From Pelargonium tetragonum (lineage: Eukaryota; Streptophyta; Magnoliopsida; Geraniales; Geraniaceae), in assembly GCA_036897445.1 (NCBI GenBank), contig JAYMTL010000006.1, positions 62,001 through 126,000 of the forward strand: 64,000 nt of DNA, written 5' to 3'. Shown here piece by piece: positions 12,771-24,514 of this stretch. The translations under genes and the position numbers were made by a program. The notes under the pieces were generated by a model that ran no database searches, was not told where the DNA came from, and worked only from the letters and a program-made list of their open reading frames with translations. Position 1 is the stretch's first letter, and the number at the start of each line of letters is the position of its first letter.

Positions 12771-15700
12771 CTTGATATTACAAGTTTTCAAGTCTTAACT
12801 TATGGGTAAATCTTAGCATACAGAGGAGATTAAAGAACTGGGTAGGTTGCCCTACTGCTCCTCCGAAAAGGTATAAAAAAACAGCCCCCGAAGTCCCAGC
12901 TTTTTCTATTCCTTATCTAAATCTAAATTTCTACATTATAAGATAAAAACTCTGAGGAACCTGGCATTCAGATTTGCTTTCAAATCCTGTTAACAAAAGA
13001 ACTAAATTGCAAGAGAGACTCGCAAAGTCCGAAAGAACAAAAGATAGTATAGGAAATCCCTTTTGAATATCCGGGGCACAGGACTTAACCAAGATTTTAG
13101 ATAAGCCAGCTTTTGGAAGGGAAAATCTTATCTGTCAGGGACTTTCCGAAGCTTATGAATATTCCTATTTTCAGAGATTGCTATATACGCGGGTTTCGAT
13201 TTCAAGGATTAAAAGAAGCATAAGTTTGCTTGAGCAAGGTTCTATTCTACCTTTACTCCTCGTGAAATAGTGTGTAAATATTGGTTTGGTAATGAAACAA
13301 TTTTCTTACTAGTAACCCGAGTAGGGGCTGCCTTTTAGAGTTGTTTAGTAGTCTGATATTTCTTTACTTTTTGCACAACAAAAGAAAAGAATGGGGCATA
13401 GTCTTTCTTATTAAGCTATTCCTTTAATGCATGGGAGGAAAGCCCAGATATGATAAATCCGTTATTGTGCCAAGAACTTTTTAGGATGTGTACTGCTTTT
13501 CACTAGGAAACCTACGCCCCTTTGTTAGACTTTTATTGTAAAGGGACTGCTGCTAAGTCAAATTTATAGCTTGCGACCTAAAAAAAAAGGAATTTAGGGA
13601 TATAGCTTCACTTAATAAGGTTATTCTATTAGTATAAGATCTAGAAAGGGCCTCGGAGTCTAAGTAGGAACCCCTAGGGACCTCTATATCCAAAGGTTAA
13701 ACTCTAACTGAAGTAATATATAATCCTTATATCTTAGACCAAATTGCAGTAAATTTATAGTTAGTTTTTTCATTAATATTAATGTGTCTGGTTGTGTGAT
13801 ATTAACTTTGAATAAGCATACTAATATCCTTCTTGGGCGTACGGACACTTTACTTGTGTAATAGCACGAGTTTCATGAATCTATTTTTTGGCTATCAATA
13901 TTTAGTAAATTTCCCAATCCTCAAAAAATCTACTCATTGAATTTTAAGTTCCTTTTTAGTTAAGCGGGGTCCTTTTAAAGGTATTTAGCGTTATAGGTTA
14001 TAGATAGCCCAAGAGTTCTAAGTTGTAAATAGCCGGAACTCCCCCTCTTGGCAAAGCTCCCGATTTAAAAGCCGAAATTAGATAGGTCAAAGATCCCGCA
14101 TAAGGGTAGACCCCTTAAATTTTTTTATAACCCATACGACACTTGTTTGCATTAATTTTCTTAAATAGAATCCTAAGGGAGCCCCATATTTTAATAGTTT
14201 AATAGTCAAGGGTTTCCTTTCTTATTTTGGAGTTTTCATTTCAAGTGTTCTGAATTAAGGATTTAAGTTTTGCTTAACCTGATACTTTGGTAAAAGTTTA
14301 ACGGGGAAATAATTTTAGGAGTTTCTTACCCTTAAAAAAGACTTGAAACCTTTCTTAAATTAGCTTCTTGTTTACACCACTTGACTATGCTATAATTAAC
14401 CTCGAAATATTAAAAAAGGGGCTTCCCCGTAATAGATCGAAACCTTTATAAATAACATACTTTTTAATATCTAAAAAACTCTTCTAACTACTTTCTTACT
14501 GAAAGGCTACTATAAGCCTGAGTTCAGTACGGGGTTCCTATGTTTGGTGTACCTAAAACTTTCAATTTGGAGTTTCAATTCATGTAAAACCTAAATTTAT
14601 ATAATAATACAGGTTTAATATTTCCGCGTGATATACAAGAAAACTCTTAACCAAGTAATCTATCTATAAGCAACAAGATATACTAAGAGAATTCAGAATT
14701 CCAACTTTAGCTAAGTTAAAGTTTAATTCTTGGGTTATTCCCTTGAAAAGACAGGCTTGATATTCTATTTTATCTAGATAAACTTTAAAATAAAGACTAC
14801 GTAACTTAAATTCTTTTTATTCTTGGGGATCCCTTTGTACCAAGGTTCTTCGTTTGAGTTTACAGCTTTTACTTAAAAATTACGGGCTATGAAAAAGAAA
14901 ATATCCAGAGTAAGAGCCCTAGGGTAGGTTCTTTTTTTATGCCGAAAATTAGAAATTACATATGGTTGTTAAAAACTTGACCTGGACTAAAGAGCTATGC
15001 AAATATTTAGGGGCTTGTCTTTTGTAGGACTTTACTTTGAAACGAGGAATAAGGAGTTTCTTTTTATAAAAACCCTCTTGATTTGAAGATGCAAAATACC
15101 TTTACCTTCTTAGAGTATGGAGTATATGACTGCTTAGCCCGGACTTCCGGTATATAGAACACGAAAAAGAATAGATAATAAATGTACCTTACCAAGCAAA
15201 ACGAGGAGACTTTTCAACAAGAGTTAGTTAAACTTCGAAAAATAGAAGATACTAACGTAAGGTACTCCTTTACTGAGGAGGTTTCTGCTTGGCCTCTTAC
15301 TCTAATTTACTGGTAGTGCTTTTTGTAAGTTTCTTAAATCAGAAAAACTACCTAATTCCTCTTTGTATGTAAAATCTTCCTTACTTAAATTACACCAGGA
15401 AGGGGGAATCTCTTAACCTCAACTCCTTTCCTTTTTTTAGAACTAACTATAGACTTCTCTTTGACAAGGGAACCCCTATTAATAAAATAACTAGCCCGAG
15501 GAAAATCCTATCTTGTGCAAAAGGCCGGTTTACAGATACTATAATTTTAGTTTAACTTAGTGATAGTGAAAAGGGGCTCTCGATGCCTTCTCCTATGCTT
15601 CTTAGTAAATAACTCCTTTTTAAACTTCAACTTACTTAATAAGGGTAAGTTCCGTTCCACTTTGTACTATATCATATAATAGAACCCGTAAGTAAAGCTT

Positions 15701-18700
15701 TGTGTAGTAGAAGTAACCCTAACCTCACCAATTAAACAAGATCTAAGAGAAAGGTGACAAAAGTCAATTCTATAGAATAAAACTCCAAAAAATCATACAT
15801 ACATAAGCGGGTCTTAATTTGCGTTATAATGCACGAAAAAGGCCTTAGAATCTTTTTTTAGGAAGCCTCTTTAGTGAAACGAAACCCTGCGGATAATTAG
15901 AATTAATAAAGTCCTGTAGATACCTTGGGTTCGAAGCTTACGGGGATTTCTTTAGAGCAGTTAGATTCCCTTTAAGTACTTAAGGAGTGCCCGCCCACGT
16001 ATAACTAAAAGTAAGAAGAGTGCTGAGTAATGGTAAAGATTTTAAAGAAAAGTGGGAACTCTGTAATAATGATAATAGCCTAAGTTAGCCCTTAACTTAA
16101 GAACTCTAATTGGAAAATCCAAGAGATAACTTTTTTTAAGAATAATATGCGCCTCAAGGTCTGGAAGTGCCTGTAGAAAAACCTGCTTTAAATTAATTAG
16201 TCCTATGTTACTTATTTTTAACAAACTTATATAGAGTATCGGCAAAAGTACTTGTTACTCGAAGAAATTAAGGGATTTAACCCTTTTAGAGTTCCTTAGT
16301 TTAAAGTTTAACGGGGGACCCTTAATTATGTTATAGTAGCTAAAATAACCAGCAGTCTCGGGTTTTGCTTTTATAGGTTTTATAGGTAATAGGCCCACCG
16401 GATCTAAATTCACAACACTTTAAGGATCAAACTCTAACCCGACCTATGGGCTTACCGATCGGATAGAGGGTGAAAGTCATATTAATAAGGATTATGCTAA
16501 AGTGAGGTTTCAATTAAGAATAAAGATTAAGATAATACGATTTTTTTAACCGGATCCGAGTTACCTCCCCTTAATTAAAAGATTAGACTTTTAAAAGGAA
16601 TATAAATATCCTATGAGTACTAGCTCTTGGACGCTTGTCATGTTGTAATATAAATTTGGAAAAAGAAAGAAGTAAAAAAGCTTTTTATACTACGCGTACT
16701 TTCTGGATTATAACTTAACAGGAATTTTTAGAGAGGTAGGTTGTATCATTTCTTATTTAAGAAAGCTTTCCCCAGTTTTCAGTTCGGTAAAGAGTTAAGT
16801 CTTAGATCCCGTTTTGGGTCTTACTTGAAAAGGGAAACTTGGGCACTCCTTTACTTCAATTCTTTTTACTCTATAAAAGCTAATATACCTTATTTTCTAA
16901 GATTCTATCTCTTAATTTAAGGGGTTTTAGTTAGAGACAAGTGAGTTCGTTTAGCATATTGATATGGGATTCCTTGTAAAAGCTTCGTTTTTAGAGAGAG
17001 ACAATTAAGTATCCTTAGGGTTTTTGGTCGATAGATTTTTTACAAGACAAATTAAACTTATAAAATGAAATTTGACTCTATTACGTAGTACCAGACCCTT
17101 TTTGCCAGTTCACGAAGCTACTCTAATTCCATAAACGACACAGGTGTTTATGCCGGGTCCCTATAATTTGTAGAGTTATATACAGTTTTAAAAGTTTTTT
17201 CTTTTTTATACATATCTCAGTAGCGTAATTCACGAAAATTAATAATTTAATAGAATTGAAGCCTTCCCTACCTCTTATCTTAAAGTGGTAAATTTGTCAT
17301 TAGTTTGTGTTGTACCCTAATCTAGCACCCTTTAACTTTATTATGATAGGGGTATCCCTTTATACGGTTTAGTAATAACCCAGAAAAATTTTCCGAGAAT
17401 AGTCTGGGTATCGTATAAGTATTAAGAGTTTTGACTCCTTGCAAAGTCAGAGGGAGTACTCGTAGGAGGTGCTTAGAAATAAAAAGTGGAATCAGCCTAA
17501 AAAGGCTTTTTAATAGTAAGTACCCTGAGTGTAACTTAAGTGAACTAAAACTTTGCTAGTTACAGGGTTTTGCATTGGATAGTACAAAGGGGGTCCTCCT
17601 GAATCTATAAATAGGAGTAGCTATGTGTACTTAGGGTCCGCCGTCCCTTTTGAAAATTTCTTAAATAAAGTATACAGACTCCGTTAATTAAAGAAGCTTC
17701 CTTATTTTTGAATGTTAGAGGTTTGCCAAAGCAGTACTTTGTATATCCGACACTAAAAGGTGGAGTATACTACTATTTTCTTTCCTTAAAAAATCTATAA
17801 CCAGTATTCACTATTAAGAATTAAGAGAAAGTCCGCGGCTCGTTTAGAATCGGAAGCTTCTATTCGATTTCTTTCAACTAGCTAGGACTAAGTAAACTTA
17901 ATCACAATTATAATTAGAAGTGTTCTATAATTTTAACAAGGAAACCCAAAGACTTAAATAAAAGAGGGGTCCAATCACCTACGCGGGATCCTGACGTTAA
18001 ACCCTTCCTGTTTAGAGGCCAGCTCGCATATTAAAGTAGCTATACTTTTATAACGGAATTTCTAGGAGTCACTGCTTGGGTAGATATCGTATTTATACTC
18101 AATTTTGGGCCCCATGAATTAAAGATTTGAAACCCCTTTTCTACTATGCTTTAAGCCGGGCCCCGTACACACTAAAGATATAGGGCATTTCTTAAAAAAA
18201 CTTTAACCAATTCTTACCCTTAAATTAGAATATTAAATCAGATACGGGCGCTTCGATGTTTGTATAACTTCTTTTCTAAACCTCACTTTTATTCTAAATA
18301 TTAAAAAAGGTTTAGCTCACTTAATACATTGGCCTACTCAGGAACGTTATACTCTTTTTATTCCTTGCCCGCTCTAAGTATTCCCAACGTTAATACACCC
18401 CAACTTTAAATTACTGAAACCTGATAAGACTTGAATTTACGAAATCTGGTAATAAGTAACCGCTCCGCCAAATTCTATATTATTCTAAACTTATTAACGA
18501 AACTCTTGTATAGAATAAAATCTAGTTAGATTCAAAAACTCTAGAAGAGTTCCTTCGAGACCGTAAAAAGTCAATCTCACTTAGTATTTACAAGATTTCA
18601 TTTGTTCTTTCTTATATTTATATGTCAAATATCTACAACCACACCAGATGTTCCGCGTTGTAAAGCCCCTTTATGAGAGCCCTAATAAAAAAGCCCGCGA

Positions 18701-19420
18701 TTGCCCTTAGTCCTTAAAGTAGTAAGGGACTAAAGCCTGGATTTTACGAGAAATGGTTCTTCTTTTTTTTTAAGTAACAAAAATCAATAATAGTAAATAA
18801 AACAAATATGGGTTAAACATTTATGTATTATTATTGAAAAGGCATCCCTAAGCAATCTAGTTAACTAACGGCATGCTCTAGTATAAAGCGAAAGGGGTCT
18901 TTTACATAACATATAATGGAGTAGGTTTAACCCTATCTTAACCTTCCTGAACTTTAGTAGGAAGTCCTTTGCCAGCATCCCTTATTAATAGACCTTAAAA
19001 GCCGGCGTCCATCCAAACTCTTAGTAAAGTATTCTCCGTGCATCTGATATATACAACCCCTTTTTAAACAGTAAAATTCTCTCTAATTTCTTGGGGGTTA
19101 CCCACCACCCCTGTGAAAAAGAATAGGACGGAGTTTAACTACAGCAGCTATGTCTATTTAAGAATTACTCGGAACTTTCCTCTTGTTTTTCTCAAAGGTT
19201 TCTCCGACTTTTTTATACCTGAGAGGTTTTAGTTATAACTTTTTGATAGGTGTCTCAGTAATATAAGAATAAAGGAAATGCCTAGGTTTCGCGAGTTCCA
19301 TATACGTATTCTATCCAAGAGGGGTTCTTGCAAAAGATTGTAGTTTTAGTCGTTTTCGTATTAAAGTAACTCGAGTTAAGGTAAAGCTAAATAGAACTTA
19401 AGGAAACTCATATATACCGA
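12771..19420. other. Non-coding background, 6.6 kb
   Basis: No gene or open frame of note (16,042-16,245 minus is chance-like). Regularly spaced GG..CC mini-clusters occur throughout, for example GGGGGTCCTCC near 17,588 and GGGTCCGCCGTCCC near 17,625. The stem-loop at 18,707-18,733 is the clearest structure. Confidence 0.55.
18707..18733. repeat. Stem-loop, 7-bp arms
   Basis: TTAGTCC at 18,707-18,713 pairs exactly with GGACTAA at 18,727-18,733. Two further A-T pairs form if one G is bulged. It lies in a cluster of GC-richer words (18,665-18,735). No flanking gene indicates a terminator role. Confidence 0.45.
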
Positions 19421-19424
19421 AAAG

Positions 19425-19500
19425 GGAGAACAGGGGTTTGAACCTTGAGTTGTATTTACTTCTATTTTAATCTAGAATAGCAAAGGTTCTATTCTTGGGA
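19425..19500 (-). tRNA. Weak tRNA-like sequence with T-arm box
   Basis: On the minus strand CAAGGTTCAAACCCC resembles a T-arm, and upstream of it TTCTA...TAGAA forms a 5-bp stem around an 8-base loop, where a tRNA anticodon loop has 7. I cannot identify the D-arm or a pairing acceptor stem. It could be a decayed tRNA gene or coincidence. Confidence 0.2.
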
Positions 19501-19660
19501 CGGGGCCTCTTAGTCAACTTCTTGCATGAGCAACTAAGGAACATTCAATAGAAAAATACACAAGTAAAGTGTAGCCATGTTTTTATAGTCGACTAAGTCT
19601 CCCTTATATTTAAATCTTGATATCACTAATACGAAGGGCACTTTATCGAAAATAATCTGA

Positions 19661-19680
19661 CAAAAGGGGTCCCCTAAGGA
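19661..19680. repeat. Example GG..CC mini-palindrome
   Basis: GGGGTCCCC at 19,666-19,674, preceded by AAAA and followed by TAAGGACTCCC, another relative. This is a type specimen of the dispersed A-run, GG..CC, T-run motif that punctuates the Type I background. Other exact cases are AGGGGCCCCT (30,386-30,395) and TAGGGGTAACCCCTA (43,126-43,140). Confidence 0.6.
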
Positions 19681-20162
19681 CTCCCTATTAGTATGAAATT
19701 GGAGTTCCTTATGTTCAATTTAGAGTTACTTCTTAGCGTATAGAAGGGCTTCCTAATAGAACTTAAAAGTTACCCTTTGTAAATCCCTTAGCGGGTTGTC
19801 GAAATAGGAATTTGCGGGGGGTAATTCTAATGCAAAACCCCTACCCTTTTTACCTTTTTTACTATATAAGGACTGGAGAATAAAGGCGGGTGTTGCGAAA
19901 TCGCTAGTAAGTGCCCCAAACCAAAAAGAGTGTCATATTTAGCAGCAGTTTCTGGGTCTTTCTGAGGCACGGTTTTTAGAATAGAAGAATTTGAGTGTTT
20001 CCTCGGGGTTTCTTTTTCTATTTATATTCTAGTTATGGGTCCTTCAACAGGCATTAATTCTTAAGGTTAAACTACTACTATTTTTAGACGTGCCCTTTAG
20101 CTAGTTATTATACTTTTAGGAAGAAAAATTTTTAGTAGTACTTGAATTTACTTTATTATGCC

Positions 20163-20255
20163 GAGGAGCCTCTTGTTGTACTTGTTGTAGCGCGCAGCTC
20201 CGTGCTACGGGTCTCCGTTTTCGAGATTCCTAGATTAAGGACCCCGCCCCTTAAT
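20163..20255. repeat. Cluster of three GC-rich hairpins
   Basis: Three stem-loops lie within 93 bases. GAGG/CCTC is at 20,163-20,172 with a 2-base loop. GTAGCGCG/CGTGCTAC is at 20,187-20,208: eight pairs including one G-T, with a 6-base loop. ATTAAGG/CCTTAAT is at 20,234-20,255: seven pairs with a C-rich 8-base loop. This is the most GC-rich structured patch in its neighbourhood. A folded small RNA, a rearranged GC-cluster array or a replication/processing site are possible. No homologous RNA family is recognised. Confidence 0.55.
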
Positions 20256-20439
20256 TCTTGTTAGGTGATACGTCAAAGTTTTATGATACCAAATTTACAT
20301 TTTTCTTTTGAGGGATTTTCAATAGAGCCTTTACCTACATAAATAGAAATTTAGAGCAAAAGCAGCCTTAGAATTCCTTAGATAAGGAAGTTGAACTAAT
20401 ACCCCTTGATTGAAAGTTAAGAATGCTGGTAAATTCTTG

Positions 20440-20522
20440 GGTATTTGATCCTACATTATCTCCTGGTAAACAAGAGCCTTTCATTATAAGAATAACAAGG
20501 GTTCGAATCCACGTATCCGGCA
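20440..20522 (+). tRNA. Weak tRNA-like sequence
   Basis: AAGGGTTCGAATCC at 20,497-20,510 is a canonical T-loop sequence, with G53-C61 and G52-C62 pairs but three mismatches lower in the stem. GGTAAACAAGAGC upstream resembles a D-loop and its 3' strand. Depending on the D-loop length chosen, the anticodon could be CAT. The anticodon stem and acceptor stem do not pair in either register. A relic tRNA gene is more likely than an active one. Confidence 0.28.
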
Positions 20523-22591
20523 AGGAAACCTATTCCCTATCTTTACTCAACGAGCAATTCCAGTTTCCAACAATTGAATAGATTTTGAAATCCGAAAGCG
20601 CTTGTTAAAATGAAAATAAAAGCAAATCTATAAGAATTATTCATGCACAATCCCTTTTTAGAATCGCTTCTAAAATTTTGTTTGTCCCTAAAAAGAAAGT
20701 TAAAAAACCCATGAGGTACGGAGGGCTCTTGTGAAAAAAGAGAAGGGGATATCCATAATTACCGCGTGAAAGGCTAAAAGGCCTTAATTCTATATGTATA
20801 TATTACGCAAGAGGGGTACTCCCTTGTATTTTGTAGAAACTCGTATAAAGGTTTAGCACTTGTTTTGGTAATACTAAAGTTTTGTTTTAAGGCTTGTTAT
20901 TTCATATAGTACCTTTTCTGGTATAAAATTCTATAGGAATTTCAAAAAAAAATTTCTAAATTCTTAAAATGATATTCTTGTGAGTAGCCGGAAGTACGGG
21001 GAGTCTCTCGTGTACTTATTAGATAAAAGCCCCTACTGTAAAAAGACTATAATCTATAATAAAAGACCTAACTTTATAGTAATCCGGTTACTCTCACGGA
21101 AGAAGAGCCCTTAGTGCATTGCTTTTGGTATCAACTTCTCATATCATAGAAAGGTCCCAGGATTCCTCGAACAGGGGTCTCGAATCTTTGGTCAAATCCA
21201 AACAATGGATAGGAAAAGGTTTCTGAAATAAACTTTCTATTAGCTGATAAATATGCATTGAAATGAGGTAATAAAAAATGGGTTATTGCATAAGTGTTCA
21301 CAAACTCTATTAGGATAGGAAGTTCCCTATATAAGTTAATCTATTCAGAATTTTATTTCATCCGAGTTTTTCACGACCCGAGACAAAAAGGAGGCCCCTT
21401 TCTGTAACGGTTTTTAAAACGGTAGTAAGTACGACAAGTATTCATGTTTCTATTTGAGATGAGGGTAGCATTCCTTTCAGCACTGATAGATATTCTTATG
21501 GGAGACAAGTCAACTCAGGGGTCTCTTAAGGAGTGAAAAGTTGCTTGGCGGAAATCTATATAGAATATAAAATAGAATAATAGAAGAAGGGGTTTCTTTA
21601 TGTCAATTTGGTATATCAAGGGTGCTTTCTAGGAGCTCCTCTAAAACTAGCGGGTAATTTTATTCTATAAGATAAGCAACTCTCACTTTCTGAAAGGAAT
21701 TCATACACCAGTAGTAAAAAGGAAGATTAGCACAAAGGTTTTGACGCCTTTTTCCTATTAATTAAAAATACGAGACTCATTTCTTACTTGCTAGACGTAC
21801 CTAGGGCTTGCACTTTTCCTTAAGGTTTTAGAGTAGAGTTGGGAAAAACCCCTTTATAAAAACAGGTAGCTTGCACTAATCTGAGTATTTTAATTCTTAG
21901 TATTAGGCAAGGGTCTTTTTTTTTGAATAGTTCCTTGTTGACTCGCTTTTTAGTCAAGATATTAGCCAAGTAATTTATAAAAGTATTTACAGGGTACAGT
22001 AGTTTTGCCTACTCCTTTTTATACAAGAATCTTTAAGGAATAAAAATCGCTTAGATAGAACGAAACAAAAACCTGTATCAACGTAGCGTAGTGCATGAGC
22101 TTACCTGGACGAATGCTAACAATAAGCAGGTAATAAAGTGAAACAAATTTTGAGGAAACGACTCCCATATAAAATAGAAAAGAGTGTCCATTATTACAAA
22201 GGGGGCTCTTAAATAAGCAATTAAGGATACCTGTTTATTTGTAAAAAATCAAATATACGAGAATCTGAATAGGGGCCGAAAGCAAAACTTAAAAACCTCT
22301 GTCTAAAAGAGCTCCCGCGTTTTGTAGGTATTTACGTTATTAGACTAGTATTTTGTTATGCTGAGTGGATTTCCCGTATGTCTGTAGTTGGTAAAACAAA
22401 GTTTAGTTTATGGAATCCCTCTGATCTGATTAAAGAAAGCCGCACTTTTTGAACTCGCAGGTTAATCCAAAAATGAGAGCGAGGTACCTCGAAGCTATTG
22501 CTTAAAAATAGAAGTAAGAAAACCGGTGTCTAAAAAAACAAATGTGTACTTGACTCGAGGAGAGGAGGGCCTCTTTTGATTACAAGTTTTT

Positions 22592-22613
22592 GAGTAATCC
22601 AGAGTTTTTTGCT
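22592..22613 (+). repeat. 22-bp exact direct repeat, copy A
   Basis: A 22-base word identical to 42,805-42,826, ending in AGTTTTTTGCT. A 12-base part (AGTTTTTTGCTG) also occurs at 34,711-34,722. A 22-base match by chance in 64 kb of this composition is unlikely, of order 1 in several hundred by rough estimate. The flanks do not align, so this is a short shared core, not a long duplication. Confidence 0.6.
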
Positions 22614-24496
22614 GCAGTATAGTATATATATAAGGGGTCCTTTTGCTATAGGATAGTAGCCTAAAATAGATTGAGAATATGTAGGGTCTAATGATCTAAA
22701 CTTATTTTGTTTGCAAGACTCCCGAAGAATAGATCTTAACTTTATTATTAGTTTCAAAGTCTCAATTTACTAGTACTAGACAGTAGTTTTATAAAACTTA
22801 ACTTGTTATCACTCAGTTTCAAAATTTATGATTTTAAGGGTTTATCGTTAGTAATAGGTTCAAAGTCCTATTATGCTTATGCTCCGAAAAGGTACTCATT
22901 TAAGAGTTCTGTAAGCCAGCTTACAAGAAAATGCTTAATTTAAATGGTTATGTTAGAGTTTTCCCGGATCACTTCAGGGTTAGGGCTTCTCCCCCTTGCT
23001 CTTTAAAACCAAAATGAGAGTCTATAACCGGCTATTAAGGGGCAACCCTATTCAGTTATTTTGCTGAATTGTAAGGAACCGCCTAATACTATACAAATCT
23101 GGATATATAAAAGGGAGTCCTAGCTATCTTATGAATCAAAATTCCAAGTCAAATTTCTTTTTAATTATATAAATTATAAATGCACGAGTCTCAAATACTT
23201 TAGTTTTAACAAGGTAAACACTGGATTCTTATTATATAGGAAAGCTCTTCTAAGGCGCGATACACGTAACACTTAAACAATTCTGCTGCTAATCATATGA
23301 AATTTCTCAAGAGTTATCCTAAGAATCTTTATTCAAAAGCCTCCTTACATAGACGTCTCTTCCCGTACTAGAGAGATGTCTGTTCCTTTTATTTGGCTGG
23401 GCAAACGCATTGAAAAAGAGTAGGGGAATTATCCAATGCCTTTAGTCCTTACGCTATAGCAACTTGGTTAAGCTCTTAGGACCCTTCATGGGATTATACT
23501 ATAGTAGACAGCAGAAACCTCTCATTTTCGGGTTTACTTATTACTTATAAAAGACTTTTCAAATTAGATAGTGTAGTTTAGCAGGACCTAATTTCTTTTT
23601 AAGGAAATTACTTCGCCACTTTTTGGCGGCTGTGTCTTTGTGGGATTTTTTCTAAAAAAACCAATAAAAAGAAAGATTCAACCTTACTCTAATTTTAAAG
23701 CGAACAAATTTCTGTTATATCTCAACCCCGATTAAGGTAAGGGGCGGGTGAACCAACATAACGTTCCTTCTCGGTATGGCTATAAGAGTTTTTTTAGGGA
23801 GTCCTTATTATCAAGTAATCCCGGGCACAACTACTCCAACAAGGTCTTGAAGGAAATTCATAAGGAATATAGCTAAAATAAATAGAATTTAGTAGAAATT
23901 TACTAGTTAAAAGGGAAGAGTTAAAACAATAGATATAATAATGGGATACCTTCAAGCTTTTATGACTAAGAAAATAAGCATCTTTAATAGAATAGCCCGT
24001 ACATATATTAAAAATTCCCTCAAGGCAACCCTTATTTAGGAATTCTGCCCTACTAAGTTAAGTCAAAAAAATCCTCACAAGGAGTGTTTACTATTAAGGT
24101 AATCTCAGACCTCTGTTTAACCCTAAAAATTTTTATATTATATAACAAAAAACCTAAGCAGCTGCTGAAGTCAAACCTAAAAAACGATAGATTTACTAAA
24201 ACTTTTTTGTAAGGACTCACTTATCCGTTAAAGAACTTTCTTTCTTTTTTCATTTTTAATATTGACCCGATTTTAAAACGTCACCGCACGGGTATCCACA
24301 GGGCTAGGAAATTCCGTACTAAGAAACTGCCGGACTATGCTACGGGTCCCACAACACTCCTCTTAGAAATTTTAGGCACTCTCCTAATTAATCTGGATTC
24401 ATTATCTCTGACATTTTAAAAAGGGAATCCACTTTTTATTTATAAGGTTTATAAGGTATAATATAAAGGGATTTTTTAGGATAACAAGAAAGCCCC

Positions 24497-24514
24497 TTAA
24501 TATATATATATTAA
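24497..24514. repeat. 18-bp perfect AT palindrome
   Basis: TTAATATATATATATTAA is its own reverse complement. Similar TA runs occur at about 4,629, 43,850 and 56,190. It is probably a simple-sequence expansion. Confidence 0.5.
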
